From: Trebouxia sp. TZW2008
Taxonomy: Eukaryota; Chlorophyta; Trebouxiophyceae; Trebouxiales; Trebouxiaceae
Assembly (NCBI GenBank): GCA_002118135.1
Contig: BDIU01000011.1
Location: 1-53,769 of the forward strand
Reading direction: 5' to 3'
DNA: 53,769 bases
Shown: piece by piece, positions 11,347 through 23,900 of the stretch
Position numbering within the stretch: position 1 is the stretch's first letter
How the letters are laid out: each line of letters opens with the position of its first letter
Program-made: the position numbers and the translations under genes
The notes under the pieces: model-generated
What the model was told of the DNA's origin: nothing
The model's input: the letters and a program-made list of their open reading frames with translations, nothing else
Database searches by the model: none

Positions 11347-12893
11347 CTACTGCTGTACATTTACATTGATTGCGTGACACAGCATGCCAGCTAACAGGAA
11401 CACGCAGGTACCATCAAGAACAGCCTTAGCTGTGGTCCAAACAAGAACGAGTTGTTGGTAGGAGGTCAGCAGCGAAGGGGCCAAGAAAGCGGCAGCCTTC
11501 CTGACAAAAGAGCCGATTTGACCATCTTCACCATCATGTGTTGCGAGTCTTTGCAGAACCTGGATGCCAATGCCATCTGTTTTTGACAGGGACAAAGGTC
11601 AAATAAAGCTAATTGCCGCATCAACTCAGACAATATGATATGCCTTACATGTGAATCATGTCACACATCTTGCAGAACAAAACAAGCCACATACTACCAC
11701 CCATGCAATGCAGCATGCTTAGGAGGTCATGCTTTCACTGCAATAGAGATGCACAGAGCAATGAAAAGCTGACATGTCGCTTAGCTGTAATGCGCCTACT
11801 CACCACGGCCAACTACAAATAACATAAACAAGCAAAGCAATGGGCAAAGCATCGGCTCACCTTTCTGGGGGCTGTGGATGGTGTATCATGGTACATCTTG
11901 GCAAGCAGCAGAATTGCTGAAAGCTGCAGGACACTGAGCAGCAGCAGGGGAGGAACGTCATGATCATGCATGATGCTGCGCTGCCAGCTGGTAGGTTCTG
12001 TATCTGAGTACATCGTTGTCTTAGCAGCACGCAGCAGCATCACAAGCACAACTGCTGCCAGTAATCGCAGCAAATGTGTGGACTGGATGGCAGCCATGAC
12101 AGCCTGCAACAATTCATGTAGTATGCTTGAGCACTGATCTTTGGCTTAAAAGTTTGGCTGCTTGCTTCTGGAGACTAATGTAGGCTATGCTTACTTGATG
12201 CCATGTGATGCGTTTCAACTTGAGCTGGTTGTTACGTCCAGCATCAGAGCTGCCTGCTGCATCTTGACTGTATTTGGCCCAAGTTGCAAGCTTAGATTCC
12301 TCTACAAGAGGTGCTGATGCATCATTGAAACCAGCATCGAACTTTGGCCTGCACAGGAGTAATCAGTCCTTCCTTGTTATTGTCAGCAATTGCCTGCGCT
12401 CGGTGCTGCTGGACTATGAGGGGTGAAGCACCTGTCAGTGGCTCTAGGTGTTTTCCAGAGAGAATTTGGAGGCGGAGATAACAGCTGATCTGCATCTGTT
12501 CCATCAGCATCTGGCTGATCAGTCTGTTGCTGCTGAGCATCAAGTTGCAAAGGAGATGTGGACTCTACTGGAAGAAATTGACTCCTTGTCAGGCTTCTGT
12601 CAGAAGGGGATAGGGCTATGCGGCTTGAAGGGGAAGCAGGTTGCTCAGGATTTGGCCTTTCTGCTGTTTCTACTTCACGACTGATAGTTTCAGAAGACTG
12701 ACTTGCGTCCATCTCTGTGTGTACTGACGTATATTTGTTAGCAAAACGTGGTAGATCAGCTGCCAAGCCACACAAGGGATAGCTCACTTGAGGCTTGTCC
12801 GTGAGTGATTTGCTGCAATCTATCTTTGCCTCGAGCCAGCAACTTTTGTCTTCTAGCCTCAGCAAGCGATCGTTTCGAGCCAGTTTCAGACAT
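11347..12893 (-). CDS. GET2/CAML-like tail-anchored-protein insertion receptor subunit, 5 exons
   Basis: Probable ER membrane subunit of the GET pathway, which inserts tail-anchored proteins delivered by the ATPase GET3. Exons on the minus strand: 12893-12788, 12714-12432, 12348-12195, 12103-11861, 11559-11347; product 332 aa. The N-terminus has the basic motif RRQKLLARGKDRLQQITHG. This matches the cytosolic RR-x-K-(I/L)-L-x-RG-x-DRL-x-x-I(T)G element of GET2, CAML and plant GET1-interacting proteins, which contacts GET3. A long Ser/Pro/Gln-rich acidic linker follows. Three hydrophobic helices come last: LLRLLAAVVLVMLL, VPPLLLLSVLQLSAILLLA and DGTCVFLLAGMLC. This topology (cytosolic N-terminus, three C-terminal helices) is that of the family. 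The last acceptor (CATCCAG|GTTCTG) was chosen by phase; an ACAG 15 bp upstream would shift frame. Identification rests on motif plus topology. Confidence 0.8.
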
Positions 12894-13002
12894 TTCGGAG
12901 CAACTGCTTGTGTATGTACAGCTGAGATCGACAGTGAATCACAGGTTCGGGCCCGATTGCATGCTGATTGGTGAGCAATGCAATTTGCGCCTCCACGCAG
13001 CT

Positions 13003-13820
13003 ATGATGCCCAAAGCAAACAGATGCAAAAAGCAGTCGGCAGTGCGGCAATGCACTGCTGCAGGTTTGACTTTGCCAAGAAGAGTGAAGTTCTTCTTCAG
13101 AATTCGACTTCAGTGAGCTGCTCTTGGACAGGTTCATGCGCATTTCCGAGCGCATTTTCATCACTCTGATCGATTGCGTGCAGCATATACCTGGCCGCGT
13201 GTCCATTGCCGGAGACAACGCAGGTCTCATTGGTGTTCCCGGCATCATCGTTTATGCTGTCCTGTGCAACAGTATCTGGGGCCCTTGCTCTGGTGGCTTA
13301 AGCAGCGCCAAGACGCCTGCCTGACTGAAGGATTGGAGCTGATGAGTTGTGTCAGCAAATGCACTCATAGCGTCAATGGTACGGCATGCCTGAGACTGCT
13401 TGTGAACTGAAAGTGGCACTTCTGCGATGCATGCTGTATGCTACAGAGAGCCCGACCAAGGAGATGTTGACAGACAAGCGTTCAGAGTCAAGTACAGCGG
13501 CTGGAGTTAGGCACGAACAACAGTCATCAGACAAGCTTATCGTAGAGACCGATGGCCCAGACAGTGACAAGCCTGACACCACAGCCTCTATGCGTAAGCT
13601 TACGCTTTGTGCCAGCAATGACGCATCTTCAGTGTTCAATTCAGCACTGGTGCATTCACATGCATGTGTACGTGCAGCTTCAATGTTTGAGCAAAGTCTT
13701 GAGGGCTGGCGATTGATTGGTCAGGGAGTGCAGAGCCTCTTGACTTGCAGTTGCTTCACTGGCGTTCAGCCGGCCCGCAACATGTCAAACCAGCTAAGGT
13801 CAGGCAACAGGGGAAAATGA
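13003..13820 (+). CDS. Unresolved coding-looking region, possible small gene
   Basis: Between the divergent GET2-like start and the convergent EF-hand stop, the plus strand has coding character in pieces. At 13100-13270 a frame reads EFDFSELLLDRFMRISERIF and continues through GRVSIAGDNAGLIGVPGIIV. At 13263-13345 an adjacent frame reads YLGPLLWWLKQRQDACL. At 13386-13820 there is a 144-residue ORF starting MPETACELKVALLRCMLYAT. Joining the first two pieces needs an intron or a frameshift I cannot place. It could be one small gene with tiny introns, a pseudogene, or partly chance. No family recognised. Confidence 0.3.
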
Positions 13821-13884
13821 GAGTAGCACATTCTGCTGCTACATCCTCTGATGTACATTACTCAGACGCTGCCATTGCGTCATT

Positions 13885-16800
13885 TCAGAAGTTTTGTGTC
13901 ATAATGAGGAGAATAATGACCAGCTGTTGTACATGTCCAAACAGCTCTGGCAGTTTGAGTGCCCTCAAGTCTAGTATACGAAGCACAACAGCAGCAGTCA
14001 CCAGTGTGCGCAACACTGCCACAGCAGCATGTATTGTTGAGACTGCTTTGACCAAGGCAAAACAGTGTTGGTCAAATCTGTTATGATTTGCGGTACAACC
14101 ATGCAGATAGTTGTGGACACAGTATTTGATGGGAAGATATCTACATCAGGAACATCCTGCAACTTGACGCATTGCTGTCAAACGGGCATTCATCTGCACT
14201 GCTGAAGGCTTCGCAGTCATTCTTTTGCGCTTCTCCCAAAAGGTCACTGGATGCGTTCCTGAATCTGTCTTTGCCCCTGCACAGCATGCACACAAATCAC
14301 AACACGCCATGCAGAGTTGCCACCCAACACTGCAATCAGGTTCTCACAATGATCTAGCAGTGTGAGGAATCAGCACTTCGCCATCTAGCTAGCGATGCTG
14401 TCGATCCCATATGCGCTCTGTAACAACGTTTTTGGAGCGGAACTGTAACAAATAATCCCAGCCAGCAGAGTCACAAAACTGCACATCAGGGTTGCCTGCA
14501 AGCTTGCAGCTGATCACCTTGAGGACTGCATGCCTGATTTGCAGCTGCACCTTTGGCCATCAACGCACTGTCAAGCTGTTCAGGCATTGCCTCATCTGAT
14601 TCACTGAGGTCATCTGACTCGGCTGTTGCTTCTTGCTGCTGCTCCACTGCTGCTTCACTGTCTCTGCATAACAGGCCAGCGATTCAGTCATTATGAGTCC
14701 GCACGGCACGCGTTCAGATCAGCTCAAAGCTCAAGGGAATCAGCTATCAACAACATCGAGTGAAATGTGCGGTCCTGAACCCTGACCGTCCACAGTGTCA
14801 TGGCTTCAATGTCAATGGGCCCCAAATATAACAAAAATAAATAACTCATCTGGCGAGAGTTTGAATGCCCAAAATCTGGGTGTAACATGCCCATTTCAAG
14901 CCAATGTCAGTACTGGGCATGCCAGGAGTCCACACGCACATGCACAGCATTACAAGAGCTTACTCTTCAGTGAGCCAAGAGGGAAACGATCCAGAGGCCT
15001 GCTTGAGAGGGGCTTCCCCACGCTCCTGATCTACTCCTTGCGCCTGACTGCTGGTACCATCATCTACTGCAAAGCTGACTGCAGAAGCTGAAGAGGCACC
15101 GCTGAGAGTAATCTTCAGAGCACTCCTGAGTAACCCAGCAGCAGACAGTGATGACACTGATCTAGTGCCATGCAAACCAGGAACCTCTGACAGTGCTGGA
15201 CTCTGGCTGATTGAGTGCGTTTCATCGACAGCTATGTCACCACTGCAGGATGCTGCACAATCTGTGTCATCTTTCTGGCTGTCGAGCATGAACCGTACAT
15301 TGCTGCTTTTGCGCACAAGCGGGGCATCTGCTGCTGAGGGCTGAAGGCTGCAAGGGCCTTGTGACTGATCTGTCCCTGTAGCTGCTATGCCAACTCTGTC
15401 TGAGTCAAGGGCTGGCAGCTGCATGCTGCAAGACCCCTGAGCTGCATGTAACTCTGAGTCTGGCGACTCATTCCTGCTAACGGCGTCTCTGTCCATGCGG
15501 ATGTCTGAAGCCAGCATGCATGCTGCCAGGTCAGCATGATGTGCTGCAATGCTGACTAAACTACCTCTCAAATTTGCTGCAATACCAGGTAGCTGCAGCT
15601 GGCTTTGCAGGCCAGCTGGCAGCTGCATTGCCGACTGCTGTGATTGGTCATGCAGGTCAAACTTTGCACCTGCTGCTGCTGTTGACTGTGCTGTCAGCCC
15701 TGCAAGCTGAACTGAAGCAGGCTGACCCATGACTGCTGCCTGTGCATGGCCTGCTGTGCATGCTGTGGAGCCACGCTGAGAAGCTGCATTGAATTTCAAA
15801 CCATGCAGATCTCTCAGATGCACAGAATGCGGCACAATAGCCCCTCTGCCCTTTGGTACAGCCCTCAGGCTGATGAGCCCTTTCTGCCCCAATGAGTCAA
15901 CGCTGTTGTTTGATCTGACATGATCAGGAGATCTGGCCCTGTCAGGCGGAGTAACCGAGTTACTAAGGGTGGTGGATGAGATAAGGTGCATGTGACCCAG
16001 AGCTGTTGGATCCAGCTCTGGACTACGGCAAAGAAGCATAGTCACTGACATCATGTTGATCTCGTCCCCCCTGCAGCAACACAGGAATTGGGTGAGAATG
16101 AGGCTGCTTGAGATTTCACATTGTCTCTCACATTGCGTGTGACATTGCGTCAGTTTTGAATATATGTGTCAAATTACACATACAGTTGTAAGTTGTACGT
16201 GCAACACCTTACATTGCACAGGCATTTGCGCAGGGAAAAGACCACATATCACAGCTTGTCAGGAACAAGACCAGCATGCCATGAGAGCGGCGCAACACCA
16301 GCCTGAAAATTCTTCTGAATTGCAACTGTCATGTACATCTCTACATGTATGACAAGGCTGTGAGACAGATGAGCGTCAATGTAGACTGCAGTGTAATGTC
16401 ACCAGGCAACTGGTCATCACGGCTGTACAGCCATGTCATCAGTACAAGGCGCGATAGTTTGAAGCATGACGCTTTGGACTGAGCGTGAGTGAGCATAAGG
16501 ATGGTCTGTGAGCGATGCTTGACCAGAATCTTGTGAGTGAGTTCTGCAAGCATACATCAGATGGACAGACAGGTGGCATCTCTCTTTCACAGATTTGATC
16601 AAGGCGTTTGCAGGTGCACTTGCAAGCAACAATAAGGGCTGCTCCATGTTGAGTGACTCGACCAGCATTGCCTTGTAAATCAAAGTCTACCAAGGCATCT
16701 GAAGATGCACATGCAAGCAGCAACAAGGGCTGCCACATGCCAAGTGAACAATTAGGCATCACCTCTTGCTTTTAAAGTCTCAAGATATCTGCAGATGCAA

Positions 16801-19800
16801 TTGCAAGCAACAATAAGGGCTCATGCCAAGTGAACAGATGAGCATCACCTCGCTGCACCAGACTCTGCTAAGGCGTCGGCAGAAGGTTTTCTGAGAGCAT
16901 GAGCCTTCACCCCAACTTTGGCCTGCTTTGCTGTCTGACCAGCCTTGACCAGAGAGACACCAGGCTTAGCACAGGTTCCTGTTGTAACGCTAGACTGCTG
17001 ATGCTTGATGCTGCTGTGTTCAGCTTTGTTTGCCCTGTTGGAGCCCAGCCACTGCTTCTGCTCTGCATAGCTAAGGCAAGATCAGCAATGGCAGCATGCA
17101 TCCATTTGAGATGTTGCCACAGAACATAATTTCTGTTTACCAGCCAACTTCATGATGATTTGGCGCTGACAAAATCTCAGCAGCAGTGCACGTGCTTCGT
17201 GACCATTGCTGCTGCGCATTGAGTCCGGGGAGCCAAGCAACCCTTGATCAATGTCAAACACAATTCTCCCAACAGCACACAGAGCACGACAATTCAGTTG
17301 ACACAGCACTGTAATCTGCAAGTGTAACTGTGCACGTCACTTACCAATTGCATGCTGCAAGTCAGACTCCTCAGCTGCAAAGCGAGACCGTACTGCTTGC
17401 TCAATCTGCTCCCTGCAACACAATGGCAAGGCAGCTGCGTTTGGTTGCTAAACAATTCATGTATTTCAAGCCAGGAAGTCCGATGAGTGACATCTGGCTC
17501 CCTACCCCAGATTACAAGTTCTATTGATTGGTTGGTGTATTGGTAAGGAGCGGGGGCAACCTTTCTGCATTTCTGGCTTCCATGCACCGCAGATATGCAC
17601 CCAGTCACAGGCACATACGCTGTGCATGTTGCATATGTCAGTGCTGCTGGGCTCAAATGACAGACAAAACTCTGTGAGCTGACCTTTTCTTCAGCATTCA
17701 CATACAAGCAAGGCTTGTTTTGTGTTGCTGAGTCTGAAGGATTGAGCCCTGTAACATTATTGTAGTTTGGACACAACGCATGCAAGAGCAGTCAACATGT
17801 CGCATTGCTGGGTGCTTGCAATGTTGCATCACTGTGACAATCTGACAAAATATTTCCCCCTCCTCACAAAGAATTTGCGTTGTTTACTCAATCTGGACAG
17901 GTCATTGTGACTTTTCAGGTTTTACCACATCATTTCTGGTGCAGGTGCTCACCTGCGGGCCTGCCGGTCAAACTGATTTGTGGGTGTGTACAGGTCTTCT
18001 TCTTCAGGGTCTGGTGTAAATCTATCGACAGCCAAGCTTCTGAACAAAGTTCCCACAGGCCCCTCTGGATTTTCTGCACAGTTGCCTTTTGAGTCTATAC
18101 AGTAATCTCTCAATATAACAGTTGCACCGGTTACCAAGAAAATGGTCCTTACATTGAATTGTCCTTACTCAGAAGTACCACTGTAGTCAGATTGCAGCGC
18201 TTGGTTCCCAGTTGCATGGTCCTTGCATCAAGAATGTCCTTATCGTGACTGTCCTCATATCAAGAGATTACTATACAACTACTTTCTCCTAATCGTGACA
18301 CTCAGCATAAGGGCAAATTTGAAGTATGGACAATGCAATTGGGTGCGTTCAAAATGCAGAAATATTTATGACCAAGGTCAACTCAAGGTAAGGGTGTCAA
18401 AGAATGTTGAAGACGGTGACCAAAGCAGTTGTTATCAAGAGGAATTGCAGTATGTCAAATCTATAGCTTGAGTCATAAATGATGAATAGAGGCATTGTGT
18501 GCCCTGCATATCATATGTATAAGTATAAGTTTATATCAACTCTTTCCCCTTGCCGGGGCTGCAACGGAAAGAATTATGCTTGGTGTCTAAAGAACAGCCT
18601 TTGCACCTTTGCATAGCTATCAAACAGCGTGTATTGCATATGACTGAAACAAAGAGTCAATCTCAGCATGTGTCGACCTGGCAAGACAATGCATGGCCTC
18701 ACATCCCTAGCACCTGAGAACACTATTCTCGTGACGCATACATGCTATACATGTGTGTATGTGTGTACACATATACACATGTATAGCATGTATCGCATGT
18801 ATGTGTTGCCTGATTTGATTGATTTGACACCTGTGCCAGTGCAAATGCAAGGTATGTGTCACCATGACAGCTACATGAGTATCGTATGTATGCATGTGTC
18901 GTCATGACAGTATCATGAGTATTGACGTTGTTGTGCACTGACCTGCAGCAAAGTTCATGATTTGCCTAACACATACATGCTATACCTGTATCATACATAA
19001 TGTGTCATCACGACAGTAACAGGACTATGGCAACACATGTGTGGTACATGTATAGTATGTATGTGTTATAATGACAGTGACATGAGTATCAATGTTCTGA
19101 CCTGCAGCAAAGTTCATGGTTTGCCTAAAGCTGGCTGAAAGGTCCATCGCAGGCTCGTCATCATTGCCCGCAAACACCGCACTGCAGTCAGGTAGAACAC
19201 AATGTCGATCCAGGGTGAGCCCATGTCTTGATTTGAAGTCAGGTGGCCTTCTAGGCAGCCTCTATCAACAGACGCTCCCCTTGTGATGCCTTGTGATTTT
19301 TCTTTTCCACTTCTTTTCTGGTAGCCTGTACATGTCCAAAATGCGGGCAAAAGACTCAGGATGACACACTGCTGCAGCAATTAGTTTTGCAAAAGGATTG
19401 AGTGAGTCACCTCAAAGCATAAGCACAATCAATGCACTGAAGCTGCTGTCAACGGTGCGCTTTGCCACGCAACCATAGCAATGCTGGTTTCGCTTTTCCT
19501 TTTGTCTTCGTTTTCTGATTTTCTCAATGCTGGTCATGTATGCCCCGCAAGCAACAACAGTTCATCATTAGTACTGTCCTAGACGCAGTCAGGGTGCTAG
19601 AGCACAATGCCATATTGCAATGCTACAGGTAAAGTTGAACCTGATTTGCATAGCTCAACGTCTATGCTGTTCACCTGCTCATGGCGTTGACCGGTGCATC
19701 AACATATGCCTGTCGCAGCACTGGGTCCATGACTGCATCCAAAGTTCTTTTCCTCCTGTAGGCTGCTGTGAGATAGTGCAGAGGAACTGCATCATCGCCT

Positions 19801-20248
19801 TGGGACTCCTTTCTGGGAGTTCCGTCCCCCCAAAACGATGCTTCTTGCTCAGCTTCTCTAGTCATCGTCATGATTTGTATGAACTCCGGCAATTCCACCT
19901 CACCTGCAAGCAGTGACTGAGAAGTATGTTTACATGTTTCCGCGATGTATGTCCACGCCATGCAATAATCACATGATGCGCACCTGAGCCATCGGAGTCT
20001 ACTTGGGCGAGCAGATCGGAAACGCTCTTCTTGGTGACGTGCAGTCCAAGCACACGAAAAGCTTTGTACAACTCGTCAACGTCTATCGCGCCGCTGCCAT
20101 CCCCATCCATCAGCGCGAAGCATTCCGCCAGCTGCGCGCGTTCCTGTTTTGTCAGTGCTGGCCGCACAGCGTGACCATGGCTGCGCATCCAATCAGCGAT
20201 GGACACTGAGACACTGACCGAGACGTTCTTCATCTTGAAGTACCCCAT
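13885..20248 (-). CDS. Two-EF-hand protein of unknown family, about 11 exons
   Basis: Probable calcium sensor with a long, largely disordered C-terminal part. Exons: 20248-19984, 19903-19675, 19181-19102, 18073-17953, 17412-17345, 17308-17141, 17062-16849, 16070-14964, 14663-14518, 14276-14169, 14042-13885; about 887 aa. Two canonical EF-hand loops, DGDGSGAIDVDE (48-59) and DSDGSGEVELPE (84-95), form a pair; the second is split by intron 1. A basic helix (YRRKRTLDAVMDPVLRQAYV) and many Ser/Gln/Ala-rich segments follow. The last exon encodes two hydrophobic stretches (AAVAVLRTLVTAAVVL and LVIILLIM), so a membrane-anchored end is possible. Exon 8 looks like a 364-aa ORF ending at 14960, but a strong GTAAGC donor overlaps that stop and the frame continues in phase into exon 9 (EAAVEQQQEATAESDDLSES). 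The junction of exons 10 and 11 is uncertain (alternative donor GAT|GTTCCT). An ATG at 20290 is an alternative start; 20248 has the better ACCATGG context. Confidence 0.72.
16590..16848 (-). repeat. Tandem echoes at the EF-hand gene exon 7 3' edge
   Basis: Three related blocks of about 80-100 bp share GCAAGCAACAATAAGGGCT, CATGCCAAGTGAACA and GGCATCTGCAGATGCA. They lie directly downstream (in gene sense) of exon 7, which ends at 16849. The donor-like GGTGATGC is repeated at about 16750. Confidence 0.75.
18100..18273. mobile_element. 174-bp MITE-like element, copy A
   Basis: Flanked by TA on both sides (18098-18099 and 18274-18275). Terminal inverted repeats are CAGTAATCTCTCAATAT at the left and ATATCAAGAGATTACTA at the right. 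Interior blocks such as TCCTTACTCAGAAGTRCCACT and AGAATGTCCTTA are shared with a same-length copy at 29338-29511. It lies in intron 3 of the EF-hand gene. TA flanks and short TIRs suggest a non-autonomous Tc1/mariner-type element; no transposase is present. Confidence 0.8.
18738..18793. repeat. Perfect 19-bp inverted repeat (hairpin) in EF-hand intron 3
   Basis: Left arm 18738-18756 (ATACATGCTATACATGTGT) pairs exactly with right arm 18775-18793 (ACACATGTATAGCATGTAT) across an 18-bp spacer. Related fragments recur at about 18970 and 19035-19070. The sequence is AT- and (CA/TG)-rich. It could be a cruciform-prone microsatellite or the end of another small element. Confidence 0.8.
18920..18965 (-). 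repeat. Echo of the EF-hand gene exon 3 3' edge
   Basis: The run CTGACCTGCAGCAAAGTTCATG is repeated 156 bp beyond the exon 3 donor (19099-19120), so in gene sense the end of exon 3 and its GTCAG donor are duplicated. The flanking GACAGTRACATGAGTAT block is duplicated with it. Confidence 0.88.
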
Positions 20249-20966
20249 GGTGGCTACAGTGGGTGCGCCTTGACCTCGACTAGAAACCAACGTCGATCTC
20301 CAGCAGCCCCGGCCTTAACGCACAGCCGTAACGCACGCCCGTAACGCATGTCAATCCAATGAACCATGTCAGAGCTCAAACGCCCGAGGATCTGCTGAAA
20401 GCTGCGCTTCCCAAGGCTCCGATGAGTTTGCCAGGAGGGACGAACTTGAGTGTGAAACGTGCGACCTTGCCTCACCCATCAAGGAAGATAAGAGTCAGGA
20501 CTGCCGCCCTTACCAGGACACAAATGCTGCATAAACGAGACCATGCCAACTCCACTGCGACGCATCATACTTTGCAACTTGTTACACATGACATCACCTG
20601 TGGTCTGAGCGAATATCAAACAATATCCAGACCAAGCTGCAACTCGACCATGGCTAGTCAAAGTGTGCTACTCAACTTCATGTATTACATGACATACCAT
20701 GCAGCCTGCTCCAATTACGTGACATTGTTGTGACCGAGTGCTAAAAACATATGTGGATACATGTGCATTGTTATTGAGCATGATGGAAAACAGCATGAAA
20801 TGTAATGAAATCGAATGCGAGCTCCAAGACAGATGACGTGACGCTGCCTGTTGCAAGTTTTGCAGAACATATGCTGCATTGCAACAAATGGAGCTTTACA
20901 ATATACCAATCCGCTGCATTGCAACTGCTGAAGGCCATGCTGAGCCTTAAGCTGTTGCACGCTGTG
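20249..20966. other. Intergenic spacer between ABCA stop and EF-hand start
   Basis: 718 bp holding the EF-hand promoter and the ABCA 3' UTR. A plus-strand ORF (20359-20733) exists but lacks a recognisable domain. A TTACA (TGTAA in ABCA sense) at 20896-20900, 67 nt beyond the ABCA stop, fits a chlorophyte polyadenylation signal. Confidence 0.55.
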
Positions 20967-23900
20967 CTACTGCGTCTGCTGATCTGTGTTCTGCTGTGCC
21001 AGGGCAACAAACACCTGCTCCAGGGTTGTTTGCGAAAGGGAGTAGTCCTCAATCTGCAGCGCAGTTCTGTTTTCCTCAACAGCAGCAAACAAAGCTGGTA
21101 AGTCAAGTCCCTGCAGCCACATGTACATAGTTAGTTTGCTGCTTAAGCAGCGTTGCACTTGCATCCACTGCATCTGTACATGCCAGTGGTGAATTGAGTC
21201 TCTGCTGCCTTATGTACACTGCCAAGCTTGTCCTTGAGCAGCATAGCAGGTCCAACACACTGCACCAATGCACGAAGCAAGAAACAAGCAATCTTTGCCA
21301 ACAGTTGTCATGTGTAGAACAGGAGCCCTCTGAGTTTTGGCAGCCTCGGAATTGACTCATAAATTCCCCTGATGTGCGATGTCTGCAAAATAGCGCCAAC
21401 GCCAGCGTTATGCAAATGTTTAAATTCATTACAAGGTGAGTCAGCAGCCGGAATGCATCTTAAATCTCATAAAGCTAGTGCATGTGGGCATGCCCTGAGG
21501 AGCTGCAAGATTCATGCAGAGTTGTGTATGCATAAATTCTGTGCCCCATTGACACAGCTGCCGGTCTATGCACCTGGCCGCCCAAATGAAGAGTGACGAC
21601 GCATGTCAAAGCCACGCAATTGCTGGCGATTGCTCACCTCCTGAGGTATACTGAAGGACAGCCGATCAGCAGTCCTGTTGAGCAGCTGTGCAGTACTGCA
21701 GCGCCTCTCTACAAAGCATACAGCATCGTCTACATGGGCAGGCTGCAACCGCATATCCAAGCAGTATCTGCAGTCAGCCAAAGCACAGCTGAGAGACATA
21801 TCAGCATCATGGCCAGGCTGCAGTTGCTCTCAAATGCACTGTTGCAGCTGGCGTAAGACTCCCATGCGCTGAAGTCAATCAAAGCTCCCTAGTGCTTACA
21901 CAGAAGGCAGCTGCTCAACATCAGCATCCCCTGTTTGAACTGACAGTAGCATGATTCTGGTGCCGCCACAGGACTGTTGCCCTACAATATTGTATACATC
22001 ATGCACATGTTGGTACAAATCACCATGGGGCTGCTTCCTCAAGCACAACTCTTGCACAAATCAATGCTAGCTGAAGCATGCTTGGGGAACTCTCTCAACA
22101 TGTGACGCTTTGACAGTTTAAGACAAGCTGAAGGATGGTTGAAAACGTACCCAGCACCAAAGCGGTTCTTAAGGTGCTGAACAGTGCCCAGACAGCGCAG
22201 GCGCCCAGATGTCATGATGCCAATGCGCGTGCAGAGGGCTTCACATTCCTCCATGCTGTGGGATGTCAGGATGACCGTGTGCCCTGCACATCACAAATCA
22301 ATGATCAGCAGAAAGAAACCTATAAGCGCAGCAGTTTGGGTGATATGCGATGGAAATCAACATATGCTGAACAACAAGACCTTGACGCCTGCTTCAACAT
22401 TATGCAGCACCTACTCTTTGTGATATGCATACACAGAGCCTCAAACTCCTCCATGCTGTGGAGAGCGAACATCACAACGTGCTTTGCATTATTTGATCCT
22501 GAAGTCCAAACACAACGCTTCAACAGGTATTTTTCATGCTGTGACAAGTCAGTCTACAGTGTGTCCTTACAACAAATGAGCCTGAAGCACCAAACAAATT
22601 GGAGTACTGCAGCGCTTCCTATGCTGACTTTGAGCGTAGCTACTATTCCTCCATGCTGTAGAACTGCAAGTGCAGCATCGTATGTACTTGGCTGATGCTG
22701 TTCCCTGATTTTGTACAGCATCAGCTATGTACAAACAACGCTGCTTTCAACAGGACAGCATGAATTTAGGTAACTATGCTATCTTGGCCACAGGCTTCAT
22801 CAACCACCATCACAAGAGCGACAAGTCGTTTGAAAGCAAGACTTTCCTTACGATGCATGCACAACCTGGTCCCAAATCAGAACACAGGCAGCATGCAGTC
22901 ACAGCCTGTTGTTTCAGTTCCATACAAGATCTCAATCCAAAGCAATCAACAGCAGCACCATGTCTCACCTGCATCTACAACCTGCTTCTGTTCGCAATCC
23001 CACAAAAAAAGGTTTGGCACCAGGATGCATGCCAGTTGACGGCTCATCAGTACAAGATCATGCAGAACAAATGCAGATACAAAGCACAGACCCACCTGCA
23101 TCAACAACTTGCTTCTGTACGAGATCCCACAGAAACCATTTTGCACCAGGATCCATGTCAGTTGACATCAATCAATGACTCATCAGGTCACAATCAACAC
23201 ATTCACAAGCAGGGAACTGTCTGATTTGTATGTACAACTTGTAAAATGTCAAGATCAAGGACATCCAAAAGCCATGCAGTATCTCACCTGGATCAACGAC
23301 TTGCGTCTGTATGAGGTGGCACAAAAGACCGTTTTGCTCCAGGACCCATGCCGGTTGACGGCTCATCAGTACAAGATAAGGCAGAACACATGCAGAAACA
23401 AAGCACAGACTCACCCGCATCAACGACTTGCTTCTGTATGAGATCCCACAGAAATCTTTTTGCTCCAGGGTCCATTCCAGTTGACGGCTCATCCATAAGG
23501 ACAGCTGGTGGATCACCAACTAGAGCCACAGCTACGCTCAGCTTACGCTTGTTACCGCCGCTGTAACTGTCACATACGCGGTCAGCGTACTGGCCTAGGC
23601 CCAGTCTCTGCAGCAGCCTGTCTACCATGGCTTCTAAACAACGTGCTGGTACGCCCCGTAAGCGGCCATACATGCGTAATACCTCCCGACCTGCAAGCAT
23701 TGGCTGAGAATTTGCAGTAGGGTGTGAGAGTCACAGCAAAAGTGCATGATGCACTTGTTGCAGCCGCCAGTACGCTGCGTAAGCGACTGTGCATGTGTAA
23801 GGCCTGCAAGCATTGGCTGAGGCTTTGCAATAGGATGTAGGAGTCACAGCAAGAGTGCATGATGCAGTTGTGCTATCACAACCATTGTATTGCTGCCGGT

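Noticed and set aside
14960..16054. 364-aa ORF as a complete stand-alone gene
   Set aside because: It has no start context of its own, begins in phase with an upstream exon (AG|G GGG GAC), and its stop overlaps a GTAAGC donor leading in phase to another coding exon. It is treated as exon 8 of the EF-hand gene.
18738..18793. tRNA gene or rho-independent terminator
   Set aside because: The hairpin has no cloverleaf arms or A/B boxes and lies inside an intron; terminator logic does not apply to this nuclear gene.
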